DNA of 64,000 nt from JAJFFW01 sp038534195 (GCA_038534195.1 JBCAXE010000018.1:3748-67747); one strand, 5' to 3'; positions 35,737 to 45,179 are shown, numbered from the stretch's first letter. Numbers and translations: made by a program. Notes: generated by a model from the letters alone, not told the origin.

Positions 35737-36930
35737 TCAGGCTTTGAGCGCCTCAACGCCAGGCAGTGATTTTCCTTCCAGCCATTCAAGAAACGCGCCG
35801 CCGGCTGTCGACACATAGGTGAAATCATCGGCGACGCCCGCATGATTGAGCGCCGCAACCGTATCACCGCCGCCAGCGACGGCCACAAGGGCGCCGCTCT
35901 TGACCCGCCGCGCGGCGAAGCGCGCCGCTTCCACAGTCGCCGTGTCGAACGGCTTGGTCTCAAAAGCGCCAAGCGGGCCGTTCCAGACGAGCGTCTTCGC
36001 GCTCTCAATTTTTGACGCGATAAAGTCGACGCTTTCCGGCCCGAGATCGAGGATCATCTGGTCGCCGGGCACGGCGTCCGCAGCAACGACACTGCTCTTT
36101 GCGCCTTCTTTAAATTCGCGGGCGATCACCACATCGCGCGGCAGAATGATTTCGCAGCTCGCCGCTTCCGCTTGCGCCATGATTTCGCGCGCCGTGTCAG
36201 CAAGCGTCGGTTCGCAAAGGGAAGCGCCCACGGACACGCCCTTGGCGAACAAAAAAGTGTTCGCCATGCCGCCGCCGACAACAAGCATATCCGCCTTGCC
36301 CACAAGGTTGAGCAGAAGCTCGATCTTTGTAGAAACTTTCGCGCCGCCGACCACCGCCATCATCGGGCGGACGGGATTGGCGAGCGCGGCGGCCAAATAA
36401 TCAAGCTCGCGCTCCATGGCGAGACCCGCCGCCGCGGGCAGAAGACGCGCGACGCCTTCCGTCGACGCATGGGCGCGGTGGGCCGCGGAAAAGGCGTCAT
36501 TGACGTAGTAATCGCCGTTTGCCGCAAGCGCTTTGGCGAACGTTGGCTCATTTGCCTCTTCACCGGCGTGGAAGCGCGTATTTTCAAGGAGCGCCACATC
36601 GCCGTCCGCCATCGCCGCGACCGTGCGCTCAACCGGCGCGCCGATGCAGTCTTCGGCGAACGCCGCCGCGCGTCCGAGCTTTTGGGAGAGAACGTCCGCC
36701 ACCGGTTTCAATGACATCTCAGGGTTGGGCGCGCCCTTGGGGCGTGCGAAATGAGACAGGAGGACAACTTTGGCGCCTGCCTCGCAGAGCGCTTTTATGG
36801 TCGGAAGGGCCCGGTCGATACGCGTTGCATCGGTGACCTTACCGTCCGCCATGGGCACATTGAAATCGACGCGCACAAGCACGCGCTTACCTGATACGGA
36901 AAAATCACTCAGTGTACGGTAGGCGCCCAT
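35737..36930 (-). CDS. pgk: Phosphoglycerate kinase
   Basis: 397 aa. N-domain VLVRVDFNVPM and LSHFARPKG (substrate arginines), C-domain GGAKVSTKI, GGGMANTFL and the ATP-site AVAGGGDTVAAL. ATG 36930 is 3 nt from the stop of the upstream lipoprotein gene, so translation may be coupled. It interconverts 1,3-bisphosphoglycerate and 3-phosphoglycerate. Confidence 0.97.
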   Translation of the reverse strand: MGAYRTLSDFSVSGKRVLVRVDFNVPMADGKVTDATRIDRALPTIKALCEAGAKVVLLSHFARPKGAPNPEMSLKPVADVLSQKLGRAAAFAEDCIGAPVERTVAAMADGDVALLENTRFHAGEEANEPTFAKALAANGDYYVNDAFSAAHRAHASTEGVARLLPAAAGLAMERELDYLAAALANPVRPMMAVVGGAKVSTKIELLLNLVGKADMLVVGGGMANTFLFAKGVSVGASLCEPTLADTAREIMAQAEAASCEIILPRDVVIAREFKEGAKSSVVAADAVPGDQMILDLGPESVDFIASKIESAKTLVWNGPLGAFETKPFDTATVEAARFAARRVKSGALVAVAGGGDTVAALNHAGVADDFTYVSTAGGAFLEWLEGKSLPGVEALKA

Positions 36931-36933
36931 CAA

Positions 36934-37371
36934 TCAGGACGCCTTACAACGCACAAACACTGTTTCCGGGGCATCGGCGCGGGTCAGGCGAAGCATCTCG
37001 CCGTCCACATCAAGATCGACGACGTCGGTATATTCAACGCCCTCACTTTCGCAGATAAACTCCATGCGCCAGCCGCCTTCGGTCCCTTCCTCAGCGTAGC
37101 CGATACGGCAGAGATTTTCGTACCCGATAAACTCGCCTTCGGTGAACGCAATCGGCGAGGGATCCGCTGAGCCTGGCGCAATATCGCACCAATCGCCTTG
37201 GGCGGCCCACACGCCCACATAGACGGGCGCGTCTGGCTCGGAGAGCGGCTCGGTTTCGATCGCTGGAAGGGTCGGTTCGTCCGATTGCGCCTCAATCGCC
37301 GGCTCGTCGGACTGCGAACAGGCTATGAGCGCGGCGAGCGCTGCTGCGACCAGAAAATTCTTCTTCCTCAT
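36934..37371 (-). CDS. Lipoprotein of unknown function in the gap-pgk cluster
   Basis: 145 aa from ATG 37371 (MRKKNFLVAAALAALIAC). Lipobox ALIAC gives the lipidated Cys at 18. An acidic linker (20-50) is followed by a small domain with four Cys (QGDWCDIAP, ENLCRIGY, EFICESEG, VRCKAS) that could form two disulfides. I do not recognise the family. The placement between gap and pgk (35 and 3 bp) is unusual and implies co-expression with glycolysis genes, without telling its role. Confidence 0.75.
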   Translation of the reverse strand: MRKKNFLVAAALAALIACSQSDEPAIEAQSDEPTLPAIETEPLSEPDAPVYVGVWAAQGDWCDIAPGSADPSPIAFTEGEFIGYENLCRIGYAEEGTEGGWRMEFICESEGVEYTDVVDLDVDGEMLRLTRADAPETVFVRCKAS

Positions 37372-37406
37372 TATATCTGCGCCTCCGTCGCTCTTCAGAA
37401 CAAGCC

Positions 37407-38414
37407 TTAGAGCAATTCTCCCATGACGTAGGCCGTGTCCGTCATGCGTGTCGAGAAGCCCCATTCATTGTCATACCATGAAAGGACCCGCACGAGCTTG
37501 CCTTCGAGAATTTGCGTCTGCGGCAAGGCGAAAGTCGAAGAATGCGGGTCGTGATTGAAATCGGCGGAAACAAGGGGTTTGTCCGTCACCGCGAGAACGC
37601 CCTTCATGGGCCCGTTGGCGGCTTCGATCATGGCGTTGTTGACTTCGTCGATCGTGGTGTCCTTGCCGGGCGTGAAGACGAGATCGACAACCGACACGTT
37701 CGGCGTCGGCACGCGGATGGACGAGCCGTCAAGTTTCCCGGCGAGTTCCGGCAAGACGAGGCCCACGGCCTTCGCAGCGCCCGTGGACGTCGGGATCATC
37801 GACGACGCCGCCGCCCGTGCGCGGTAGAGGTCCTTGTGCATGGTGTCGAGTGTCGGCTGATCGCCCGTATACGAATGGATCGTCGTCATGTAACCGCGCT
37901 CAATGCCGACCGTGTCGTGCAGCACTTTCGCAATCGGTGCGAGGCAGTTTGTGGTGCATGACGCGTTGGAGACAATGGTGTCGTCGCTGGTGAGGACGAC
38001 ATGATTGACGCCATAAACGATGGTTTTGACATCGCCGCCCGCCGGGGCTGAAACCAAAACGCGTTTTGCGCCGCCGCTCAGATGCGCCGAGGCTTTGTCT
38101 TTGCTGGCGAAGATGCCCGTGCATTCGAAGACAATATCGACGCCGAGATCGCCCCAGGGGAGTTTCGCCGGATCGCGTTCGGCGAAGACCTTCATCGCCC
38201 CGGCGCCCGCGTCGATCGTGTCAGCGGTGGTTTTCACTTCCTTCGGATAACGGCCATGGATCGAGTCATATTGGAGAAGGTGCGCGTTCGTCTCCACAGG
38301 ACCGAGATCGTTGATCGCCACCACTTCGATGCCTTTGCGGTCATGCTCAAGCATTGAGCGCAGCGCCAGACGGCCAATGCGGCCGAAGCCGTTAATCCCG
38401 ATGCGTAAGGTCAT
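37407..38414 (-). CDS. gap: Glyceraldehyde-3-phosphate dehydrogenase
   Basis: 335 aa. NAD-binding INGFGRIGRLALRS at the N-terminus; catalytic Cys153 in SNASCTTNCLAP, with the partner His in the GYMTTIHSYT segment; C-terminal WYDNEWGFSTRM. Interconverts G3P and 1,3-bisphosphoglycerate. Its start is 9 bp after the tkt stop. Confidence 0.98.
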   Translation of the reverse strand: MTLRIGINGFGRIGRLALRSMLEHDRKGIEVVAINDLGPVETNAHLLQYDSIHGRYPKEVKTTADTIDAGAGAMKVFAERDPAKLPWGDLGVDIVFECTGIFASKDKASAHLSGGAKRVLVSAPAGGDVKTIVYGVNHVVLTSDDTIVSNASCTTNCLAPIAKVLHDTVGIERGYMTTIHSYTGDQPTLDTMHKDLYRARAAASSMIPTSTGAAKAVGLVLPELAGKLDGSSIRVPTPNVSVVDLVFTPGKDTTIDEVNNAMIEAANGPMKGVLAVTDKPLVSADFNHDPHSSTFALPQTQILEGKLVRVLSWYDNEWGFSTRMTDTAYVMGELL

Positions 38415-38423
38415 TCGTCTCTC

Positions 38424-40415
38424 CTAACTGATTAGCGACTTCGCCGCCTTGACGACGGCGTCGCTGGTGATTCCAAAATGTTCATAAAGATCGCCGCCCG
38501 GCGCGGAGGCGCCGAAGCTTTCCATACCGATGAATTTGTCTTTTCGGCGCAGGAACAGGTCCCAGCCCTGGCGCACCGCCGCCTCGACGCCGATCCGCGG
38601 CGCGTCGCCAAGCACCTCTTTCTGATACGCCTTCGACTGCCGCGCAAAAAGCTCAAAGCATGGCGCCGAGACAACGCGCGCACGCACGCCGTCGCACGCA
38701 AGCGCCGCTTGCGCCTTGATCGCTAATGAAACTTCCGAGCCTGTGGCGATGATCACCAATTGAGGCTCTGGGGCGTCGGCGATGACGTAGGCGCCCTTGG
38801 CGCAAAGATTGTCTTTCTCATGCGTGAGACGCGCCGGCTCCAGCCCCTGACGCGTCAGGGAGAGAATGCTCGGCATTGCTTTTTGCTTAAGCGCCAGCTC
38901 CCAGCATTCGGCCGTTTCGATTGTGTCGCACGGACGGAAGACCTGCATGTTCGGCATGGCGCGCAATGAAGCCAGATGCTCCACAGGCTGGTGCGTCGGC
39001 CCGTCCTCGCCAAGTCCAATGGAATCGTGGGTCATGGCGAAGGCGACGCGCACGCCCATGAGCGCCGCGAGCCTCAACGACGGGCGGCAATAATCGGTGA
39101 ACACTAAAAACGTGCCGCCATAGGGCACGACGCCGCCATGCAGCGCCATCCCGTTTATGGCCGCAGCCATGCCATGCTCGCGAATGCCGTAATAGATGTA
39201 TCGTCCGGCGTAGTCTTTCGCCGTTAACGGCGCCAGGCCTTTGGTCTTGGTGTTGTTCGATCCGGTGAGGTCGGCCGATCCGCCGATGGTTTCGGCGATG
39301 GCGGCGTTCACGACCTCAAGCGCCATTTCAGAAGCTTTTCTTGTGGCGACCTTCGGCGGCTCCTTCGCTAGCGTCTTTTTAAAGTCGCGGATCGCCTTTT
39401 CGAGCGGCGCGGCGTAATCGCCCGCCATGGCGACGCCGAACGCTTCCTTGTGGGCGGACGCCGCCTTGCGCTTGTTCCAATCCTCGCGCGCTTCTTCACC
39501 GCGGCGGCCCGCGGCGCGCCAATGGCTGACAATCTCTTCGGGGACCTCGAAAGGCTCATGCGGCCAGTCGAGCGCCTTGCGCGCGCCGGCAATCTCGTCA
39601 GCGCCCAAAGGCGCACCGTGGGCGGACGATTTCCCGGCTTTGGTCGGCGCGCCTTTGCCGATCGTGGTTTTGCAGGCGATGAGCGTCGGCCGGTCGGACC
39701 GTTTCGCGGCGCTGATCGCGGCGTCCACGGCGTCAAAATCATGCCCGTCGACGCGCACCGCTTCCCACCCAGAGGCTTCAAAGCGCTTGATCTGATCGGT
39801 AGAGTCCGACAGCGAGACCGGACCATCGATTGAGATATCGTTGTCGTCCCAGAGAACAATCAGCTTACGCAGCTTCAAGTGACCAGCCAGCGAAATTGAT
39901 TCCTGGCTGACGCCTTCCATGAGGCAGCCGTCGCCGGCGATGACATAGGTGTAATGATCAACAAGGTCGTCGCCAAAACGGGCGTGGAGATGCGCCTCGG
40001 CGATGGCCATGCCCACCGCATTGCCAAGCCCTTGGCCGAGCGGGCCGGTCGTCGTTTCAACGACTGGCGCATGGCCCCATTCCGGGTGACCGGCGGTTTT
40101 AGCGCCAAGCTGGCGGAAATTCTTCAATTCCGACAACGGCATTCCTTCATAGCCGAGGAGATAGGCCAGCGCATAAATAAGCATCGAGCCATGGCCCGCC
40201 GACAGAACGAAGCGGTCGCGGTCCGCCCACAGGGGCGCGGCGGCGTCGAATTTCAGATGCTTTGCGAACAGGACCGTCGCAGCGTCCGCCATCCCCATGG
40301 GCATGCCGGGATGGCCCGACTTTGCTTTCTCAACCGCGTCCATCGACAAGGCGCGAATTGCGTTGGCCATCTGGCTCAGATCGAATGACTGAAGATCGGC
40401 GCTCGTATTGGCCAT
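38424..40415 (-). CDS. tkt: Transketolase
   Basis: 663 aa. ThDP site GDGCLMEGVSQE (metal-binding GDG motif), substrate histidines in SGHPGMPMGMA and GHGSMLIYA, the pyrimidine-domain MTHDSIGLGEDGPTHQPVEHLA and a C-terminal domain with IATGSEVSLA. It links the pentose phosphate pathway to glycolysis. First gene of tkt-gap-pgk-fba and divergent from the zapA pair with 181 bp between. Confidence 0.98.
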   Translation of the reverse strand: MANTSADLQSFDLSQMANAIRALSMDAVEKAKSGHPGMPMGMADAATVLFAKHLKFDAAAPLWADRDRFVLSAGHGSMLIYALAYLLGYEGMPLSELKNFRQLGAKTAGHPEWGHAPVVETTTGPLGQGLGNAVGMAIAEAHLHARFGDDLVDHYTYVIAGDGCLMEGVSQESISLAGHLKLRKLIVLWDDNDISIDGPVSLSDSTDQIKRFEASGWEAVRVDGHDFDAVDAAISAAKRSDRPTLIACKTTIGKGAPTKAGKSSAHGAPLGADEIAGARKALDWPHEPFEVPEEIVSHWRAAGRRGEEAREDWNKRKAASAHKEAFGVAMAGDYAAPLEKAIRDFKKTLAKEPPKVATRKASEMALEVVNAAIAETIGGSADLTGSNNTKTKGLAPLTAKDYAGRYIYYGIREHGMAAAINGMALHGGVVPYGGTFLVFTDYCRPSLRLAALMGVRVAFAMTHDSIGLGEDGPTHQPVEHLASLRAMPNMQVFRPCDTIETAECWELALKQKAMPSILSLTRQGLEPARLTHEKDNLCAKGAYVIADAPEPQLVIIATGSEVSLAIKAQAALACDGVRARVVSAPCFELFARQSKAYQKEVLGDAPRIGVEAAVRQGWDLFLRRKDKFIGMESFGASAPGGDLYEHFGITSDAVVKAAKSLIS

Positions 40416-40596
40416 AACGTAAGAAACTCTGCTCGGAAGGGGGTGCGCACCCGGTTGTTTGGGGCTGTCATGCCCCTTGCTGAAATATGGGTCAAGGCGC
40501 CAAGGACAGCCCTGCGCCCGGCGCGCCGCAACTGGACACGCGCGCCCAACCCGGCCAAATTGATCGTCTGGCTATTATCTAAGGGATCGGCCGAGA

Positions 40597-40857
40597 ATGT
40601 CCGCACTGGAGACCTCCGTTCAAACGCTGGCGAGCGCGCTTGATGCGCTTGAAAATCGCCTCTCGGAAAAGCTCGCTGACGCGAGCGCCGACGCTGACGC
40701 TGTGGAGGCGACGCAACGCCAGGCGCGCGCGGCGCGGGCGCATCTGCATGAGGCGAGCACTGGGCTCGCGGCGTCGCTCGCCGAGCTACGGGCGCTGATT
40801 GAGGCGCCGGAGACCGATCCCGTGAGCAAGGAAAGCGACGCCAATGGCGCAAGTTGA
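40597..40857 (+). CDS. Small coiled-coil protein upstream of zapA (DUF4164-like)
   Basis: 86 aa, almost entirely helical: leucines and alanines in heptads over 5-65 (LETSVQTLASALDALENRL, then ARAARAHLHEASTGLAASLAEL). Small coiled-coil genes of the DUF4164 type sit directly before zapA in many alphaproteobacteria; the assignment here rests on that position and size. Overlaps the zapA start by 14 bp. A division-related role is an inference. Confidence 0.72.
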   Translation: MSALETSVQTLASALDALENRLSEKLADASADADAVEATQRQARAARAHLHEASTGLAASLAELRALIEAPETDPVSKESDANGAS

Positions 40858-41170
40858 AATCACGATTAACGACCGCCTCTTCACCGTCACTTGCGACGAC
40901 GGTCAGGAGCAAAGGCTGAAGACCCTGGCCGCGCATTTCGACACTCATGTGTCGCGCCTCGCCGGCGAACTCGGCCAGATCGGCGATGCGCGGTTGATGC
41001 TGCTTTCGGCGTTGACAGTGTGCGACGAACTCTTTGAGGCGAGAGCCCGCACCGCGTCCCTGGAAAACGCGGCCGATAAGCTCGACGCCGAGACAATGGG
41101 CGGCGCGGCTCGGGTGATCGAAGCCGCCGCCAAGAGGGTTGAGACAATCGCTTCGCGATTAGACGCTTAG
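40844..41170 (+). CDS. zapA: Cell division protein ZapA
   Basis: 108 aa. The ZapA globular head is clear: VEITINDRLFTVTCDDGQEQRLKTLA, then HVSRLAGELGQIGDARLMLLSALTV, followed by a coiled-coil tail. ZapA bundles FtsZ protofilaments at midcell. In many bacteria 6S RNA follows zapA, but here the next gene ends only 11 bp away on the other strand, so there is no room for it. Confidence 0.93.
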   Translation: MAQVEITINDRLFTVTCDDGQEQRLKTLAAHFDTHVSRLAGELGQIGDARLMLLSALTVCDELFEARARTASLENAADKLDAETMGGAARVIEAAAKRVETIASRLDA

Positions 41171-41181
41171 CGCACACCTCA

Positions 41182-41871
41182 TCAGTAAACAGTTAGAATA
41201 TCGTCCAGCGGCTTTTTGATCAGCGCGTGATCGGGGATTTGCGCGTCCGCCGCCGGTTTGCCCACAACGATGAGCAGGAATGGTTTTTCCGTATCAGGAC
41301 GGTTCAGCTTTTCGTTGAGAAACGTCATCGGCTTCGGCGTGTGGGTCAGCGTCACGAGCCCTGCATGGTGAAGCGCGGCAAGAAGAAAGCCGCAAGCCAG
41401 CCCCACACTCTCATTGATATAATAGTTCTTCTTTTCCATGCCGGCTTCAACGCCGCCGCGCCGCTGCGCGAAGACGGCGATGAGCCAAGGGGCGATCTCA
41501 AGAAACGGCTTGTCCGCGTCAGTGCCGATGGGGGCCAGCGCGTCGAGCCATTCCTCGCTGGCGCGCCCGCCGTAAAACGCGCGCTCTTCTTCTTCGGCCG
41601 CCTTGCGGATCTCGGACTTCACGTCCGCATCGCCCACGAGCACAAAATGCCAGGGCTGATGGTTGGCGCCCGACGGCGCACGCGCCGCCGCCGCAATGCA
41701 GCGCTCCATGACATCGCGCGGCACCGGCGCCGATGAGAATTCGCGCACCGAATGGCGTTTTTTGATTTCCTCAAAAAAGTCCTTAGCCCGCGCGATCATC
41801 TCCGCATCAGGCCGTTCAACGAAGTCGCCAAGGTCAGAAAGGGGCGTGAAAGTCGCGTCGCCGTCAGCCAT
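41182..41871 (-). CDS. Nitroreductase-fold flavoprotein resembling iodotyrosine deiodinase
   Basis: 229 aa of the FMN-dependent nitroreductase superfamily: RHSVREFSSAPVP with Arg contacts to FMN at ~39-51, APSGANHQPWHF at 65-76, and GFLLAALHHAGLVTLTHTP at 161-179. Against the deiodinase subgroup (animal IYD as I remember it), residues 92-128 align without a gap, and the three residues that clamp the halotyrosine zwitterion are all present as E96, Y100 and K121. Bacterial members of this subgroup can dehalogenate iodo- and bromotyrosines. Substrate is therefore plausibly a halogenated tyrosine or similar phenol, but unproven. Convergent with zapA. Confidence 0.8.
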   Translation of the reverse strand: MADGDATFTPLSDLGDFVERPDAEMIARAKDFFEEIKKRHSVREFSSAPVPRDVMERCIAAAARAPSGANHQPWHFVLVGDADVKSEIRKAAEEEERAFYGGRASEEWLDALAPIGTDADKPFLEIAPWLIAVFAQRRGGVEAGMEKKNYYINESVGLACGFLLAALHHAGLVTLTHTPKPMTFLNEKLNRPDTEKPFLLIVVGKPAADAQIPDHALIKKPLDDILTVY

Positions 41872-41897
41872 CAGTGAAATTTCCTTTTGCGAGACGC

Positions 41898-42440
41898 TTA
41901 CTGAAACAACGCGCCCGGATCATCGATAAACCGGTAGACGAACCCTTCTTTCGTCTCTGAGAGCTTGCCCTCTTTATCCACATGGGTCGATGTCACCCGG
42001 ATCACGTCGCCGTCGAAAAACATCTCACCGCGCACTTCTGAAAAATTCGGATGATTGATGACTTTTTCGACGGAGGCGAAGCCATTGTCGGTAGGCGTCA
42101 CTTCACCCATCGTATGGAACCCGGCGTTGGTGAAATAATGGTAGATATATTTCTCTCCGCCCTCGTCATAAAAATAGATGGTGCGCCCGCCATACGTCCC
42201 GCCTTCGAGCTTGTGATCGGACTGCACGGCGCGCCCGTCCATAATGAATTTCCAGGTGGCGATATTCACGACCGGTTTACCGTCCGGCCCTGTGCCCTCG
42301 CCCCGCATGGCGCGCCCGGCGAAGCGCTCAAACAGTTTCATCGGCTCATAGTCCGTGGTCGCGTTCTTTTCAGCCGGCTCTCCGGCGCTCGCCGTCGCGG
42401 CCGCCAGCGTCATCATCATCGCGGCGAATAGCATTTTCAT
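41898..42440 (-). CDS. Exported protein of unknown function
   Basis: 180 aa with a signal peptide (1-19, ending ASA). The mature part is beta-rich with a recurrent strand-turn pattern (IATWKFIMDGRAVQSDHKLEGG, TIYFYDEGGEKYIYHYF), suggesting a small lipocalin-like or DUF1579-like barrel. No ligand residue can be named. It lies 26 bp before the nitroreductase-like gene on the same strand and 13 bp after mutL, so all three may share a transcript. Confidence 0.7.
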   Translation of the reverse strand: MKMLFAAMMMTLAAATASAGEPAEKNATTDYEPMKLFERFAGRAMRGEGTGPDGKPVVNIATWKFIMDGRAVQSDHKLEGGTYGGRTIYFYDEGGEKYIYHYFTNAGFHTMGEVTPTDNGFASVEKVINHPNFSEVRGEMFFDGDVIRVTSTHVDKEGKLSETKEGFVYRFIDDPGALFQ

Positions 42441-42453
42441 GATCGTCCTCCCG

Positions 42454-44337
42454 TTATCGGCGCCCGAATAACCGTTCTATATCAGCTATTTTCAGCTCCA
42501 CATAGGTGGGGCGGCCATGATTGCATTGGCCGGAATGGGGCGTTTCTTCCATCTGGCGCAGGAGCGCGTTCATTTCCTCCGCGTTGAGCCGGCGCCCCGC
42601 ACGCACCGACCCATGGCAGGCCATGGAGGAACAGATCTCTTCAAGCCTCTCCTTAAGCGCAAGCCCCTCGCCAAAGGCCGCGATATCTTCCGCGAGACTT
42701 TTGACGAGGCTTTTTACATCGCTGGCGCCAAGCAGCGCCGGGGCCTCACGCACAATGATCGCATCGTCGCCAAAGCGCTCAAGAATGAGCCCGAGCTCTT
42801 CGAACTCGCCGGCGCGCGCCGCCAACCGGTCGACCTCGTCGCTCTCCAGTTCGACAATTTCGGGGATCAACAGCCCCTGTCGCGCCACGCCGCCATTCTC
42901 AAGCGCTGACTTCATCCGCTCATAGACAAGGCGCTCATGAGCCGCATGCTGATCAACAATGACAAGACCGTCGGCTGTTTGCGAGACAATATAGGTCTCG
43001 TGCAATTGGCCACGCGCGGCGCCGAGCGGATAGTTCGCAGGCGCCTCGGTCGCGGACGATGGCTCGGACGCCTCGGCGGGGACGGCGCCGCTGGGTGCAC
43101 CGACGCCGTCAAAGTCGCGGGGCTTGTCATCAAGGCCGTCGAGGGGCCGCTGATGATCCGGCGATATGGCGGCGGCGAACGGGTTGGGCGCTGGGGCGAA
43201 GGCCGCGCCCGGGCGAAGCGGCGCCACATTGCCCGACTGGCCAAGCTGCATTTTTCCGAGCGCATAAGCGCTGGTCGTCGTCGAAGCGCGATGCCCCGCC
43301 TCGGCGAGCGCATGCCGCAAGGCGCCGACAAGCAAGCCGCGCACGCTCGCCGCGTCACGAAACCGGACTTCCGTTTTCGCTGGGTGCACGTTCACATCCA
43401 CCAGCGCCGGTTCGACGTCGAGGAATAACGCCACCGCCGGATGGCGGTCGCGCGCCAGAAAATCCGCATAGGCGCCGCGGACCGCGCCGACGATGAGTTT
43501 GTCGCGCACCGGCCGTCCGTTCACAAATAGAAATTGTTTGTCGGGCAACCCTCTGTTGAACGTGGGCAAGCCCGCAAAGCCGGAGAGCCGGACGCCGTCG
43601 CGTTCCGCCGCAATGGCGAGCGCGTTTTCTTCAAAGTCGCGCCCCATGATCGCGCCCAGACGTTTGAGCCGGCCTGCCTCATCATCGGTTTCGCTTTGAT
43701 AAGCGAAACTGCGGCGCCCGCCTGACGTCAGGGAAAACGCCGTTTGCGGGAACGCCATCGCCAGGCGCTTCAGGGCGTCGCTCACGGCCATGGTCTCGGC
43801 GCGGTCGGTTTTGAGGAATTTCAGCCGCGCGGGCGTTGCGTAAAAGAGATCGCGCACTTCAATCCGCGTCCCGTGACCGCTAAAGGCCGCCGGCTTGGGA
43901 CCTTTTAGAACGCCTCCATGAACGGAAAGCGTCACCCCGTCGCCGCGGGTCTGGCGCGTCGTGATGTCGAGGCGCGCCACTGCCCCGATGGACGGCAACG
44001 CCTCGCCGCGAAAGCCCATGGTTGCGATGTTCATGAGGTCATAATCGCCCGCATCAGACGGCGCGAGCTTCGACGTGGCGTGGCGTTCAACGGCGAGCAA
44101 AAGATCGTCCGCGGACATGCCGCAGCCATCGTCAGTGACGATAATGCCTGCCTTACCGCCATCGCGGATCTCTACTGCGATCGATGCGGCGCCGGCGTCG
44201 AGACCGTTCTCCACAAGCTCTTTCACGACCGCGGCCGGGCGCTCGATCACTTCGCCAGCGGCGATGCGGTTCACCGCGCCGGGCGGCAGGCGCCTGATAA
44301 TTGGCGGCGCGGAAGATAAGGCGGGGCGATTCGTCAT
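42454..44337 (-). CDS. mutL: DNA mismatch repair protein MutL
   Basis: 627 aa. GHKL ATPase N-terminus: IAAGEVIERPAAVVKELVEN, DDGCGM, TMGFRGEALPSI. The C-terminal part carries the endonuclease motif DQHA-x2-E-x4-E (DQHAAHERLVYE, around 460-472) plus ACHGSVRAGRRL and CNHGRPTYVEL, so this is a nicking MutL as expected for a species without MutH. A proline/alanine-rich linker (350-430) joins the two halves. Divergent from the glutaredoxin gene. Confidence 0.96.
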   Translation of the reverse strand: MTNRPALSSAPPIIRRLPPGAVNRIAAGEVIERPAAVVKELVENGLDAGAASIAVEIRDGGKAGIIVTDDGCGMSADDLLLAVERHATSKLAPSDAGDYDLMNIATMGFRGEALPSIGAVARLDITTRQTRGDGVTLSVHGGVLKGPKPAAFSGHGTRIEVRDLFYATPARLKFLKTDRAETMAVSDALKRLAMAFPQTAFSLTSGGRRSFAYQSETDDEAGRLKRLGAIMGRDFEENALAIAAERDGVRLSGFAGLPTFNRGLPDKQFLFVNGRPVRDKLIVGAVRGAYADFLARDRHPAVALFLDVEPALVDVNVHPAKTEVRFRDAASVRGLLVGALRHALAEAGHRASTTTSAYALGKMQLGQSGNVAPLRPGAAFAPAPNPFAAAISPDHQRPLDGLDDKPRDFDGVGAPSGAVPAEASEPSSATEAPANYPLGAARGQLHETYIVSQTADGLVIVDQHAAHERLVYERMKSALENGGVARQGLLIPEIVELESDEVDRLAARAGEFEELGLILERFGDDAIIVREAPALLGASDVKSLVKSLAEDIAAFGEGLALKERLEEICSSMACHGSVRAGRRLNAEEMNALLRQMEETPHSGQCNHGRPTYVELKIADIERLFGRR

Positions 44338-44482
44338 GGCGCATTATCGCAAGTCCGCACGGCGGCGCAAACCCGTTCGCCTCTTTCCCCGTCCCGCGCA
44401 GAATTGTGATCGCGCACGCCCTCCCCAAGCACGCAAGCGGCTGTTACCGTTTTGGACAAGGGGTCAATAAGGGGCGACGAAT

Positions 44483-45169
44483 ATGGCGAACAATTCCGGC
44501 GCAGCGCGAAGTCCGGAACCGGTCAGAGTTCTTCTCTACAAATGGGCCGGCCAATGGGGGCCTTTTAAAGTCAAAATCCCCTGCGGCGAGTGCGCGCTTA
44601 CCGAAGACGTGATCGAGGACACGCTGGAAACCGAACTCGCCAATGCGGATGTGGTCTTCGAAGTGAAAGAATGGCTCACCTATTGGTGGGAACCGCTTTT
44701 GAAAGGCGGCGGCTGGCATGCGCCGATTGTTTTTGTGGAAAACAAACTGATCGGTCAGGGCGACGCCCTTAATCGCGGCGTGCTCGCGGAAGAAGCGATC
44801 CGCCAATATGTGAAGCGCTTCCCCATCACCGGCACGCATGTCTTCGGCAAAGATAAATGCCCGCACTGTACGCGCGCCAAAACCTATATGGACAAGGCGG
44901 GCATCGATTATCAGTACCATGATGTTGTGAAGAATCCGGGCGCCATGTATGAAATGCTGGCGCGGGTCAAACCGATCATCGGCGAAAAGACGCCGGTAAC
45001 GACGCCGCAAGTGTGGATTGACGGCGACTTCATCGGCGGGGCTGACGAACTTGGCGCGCGCCTCGGCTTTGATGTGGAGCCGGACCCGCGCCGCGGCAAA
45101 GGCGCGTTGTCGCCGCCGAAAAAACTGAGCAGCGTTGAAGAGATGCGCCTGCAGGAGAAGTATGTGTAA
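44483..45169 (+). CDS. Two-domain glutaredoxin-like protein
   Basis: 228 aa. The C-terminal domain (115-195) is a clear glutaredoxin: CPHC at 126-129, the cis-proline TTPQVWI at 173-179 and GGADEL at 185-190. The N-terminal domain (12-105) also looks like a thioredoxin fold, with C34-GE-C37 after a beta strand, a central helix and APIVFVENKLIGQG in the position of the cis-Pro strand. Both active-site CxxC pairs are intact, so it may act as a tandem redox relay. It lacks a signal peptide, so it is cytoplasmic. I do not know this exact two-domain arrangement. Its stop is 10 bp before a hairpin. Confidence 0.82.
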   Translation: MANNSGAARSPEPVRVLLYKWAGQWGPFKVKIPCGECALTEDVIEDTLETELANADVVFEVKEWLTYWWEPLLKGGGWHAPIVFVENKLIGQGDALNRGVLAEEAIRQYVKRFPITGTHVFGKDKCPHCTRAKTYMDKAGIDYQYHDVVKNPGAMYEMLARVKPIIGEKTPVTTPQVWIDGDFIGGADELGARLGFDVEPDPRRGKGALSPPKKLSSVEEMRLQEKYV

Positions 45170-45179
45170 GTTAGAAACC

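Noticed and set aside
41171..41181. 6S RNA expected after zapA
   Set aside because: Only 11 bp separate zapA from the convergent gene; no room for the RNA.
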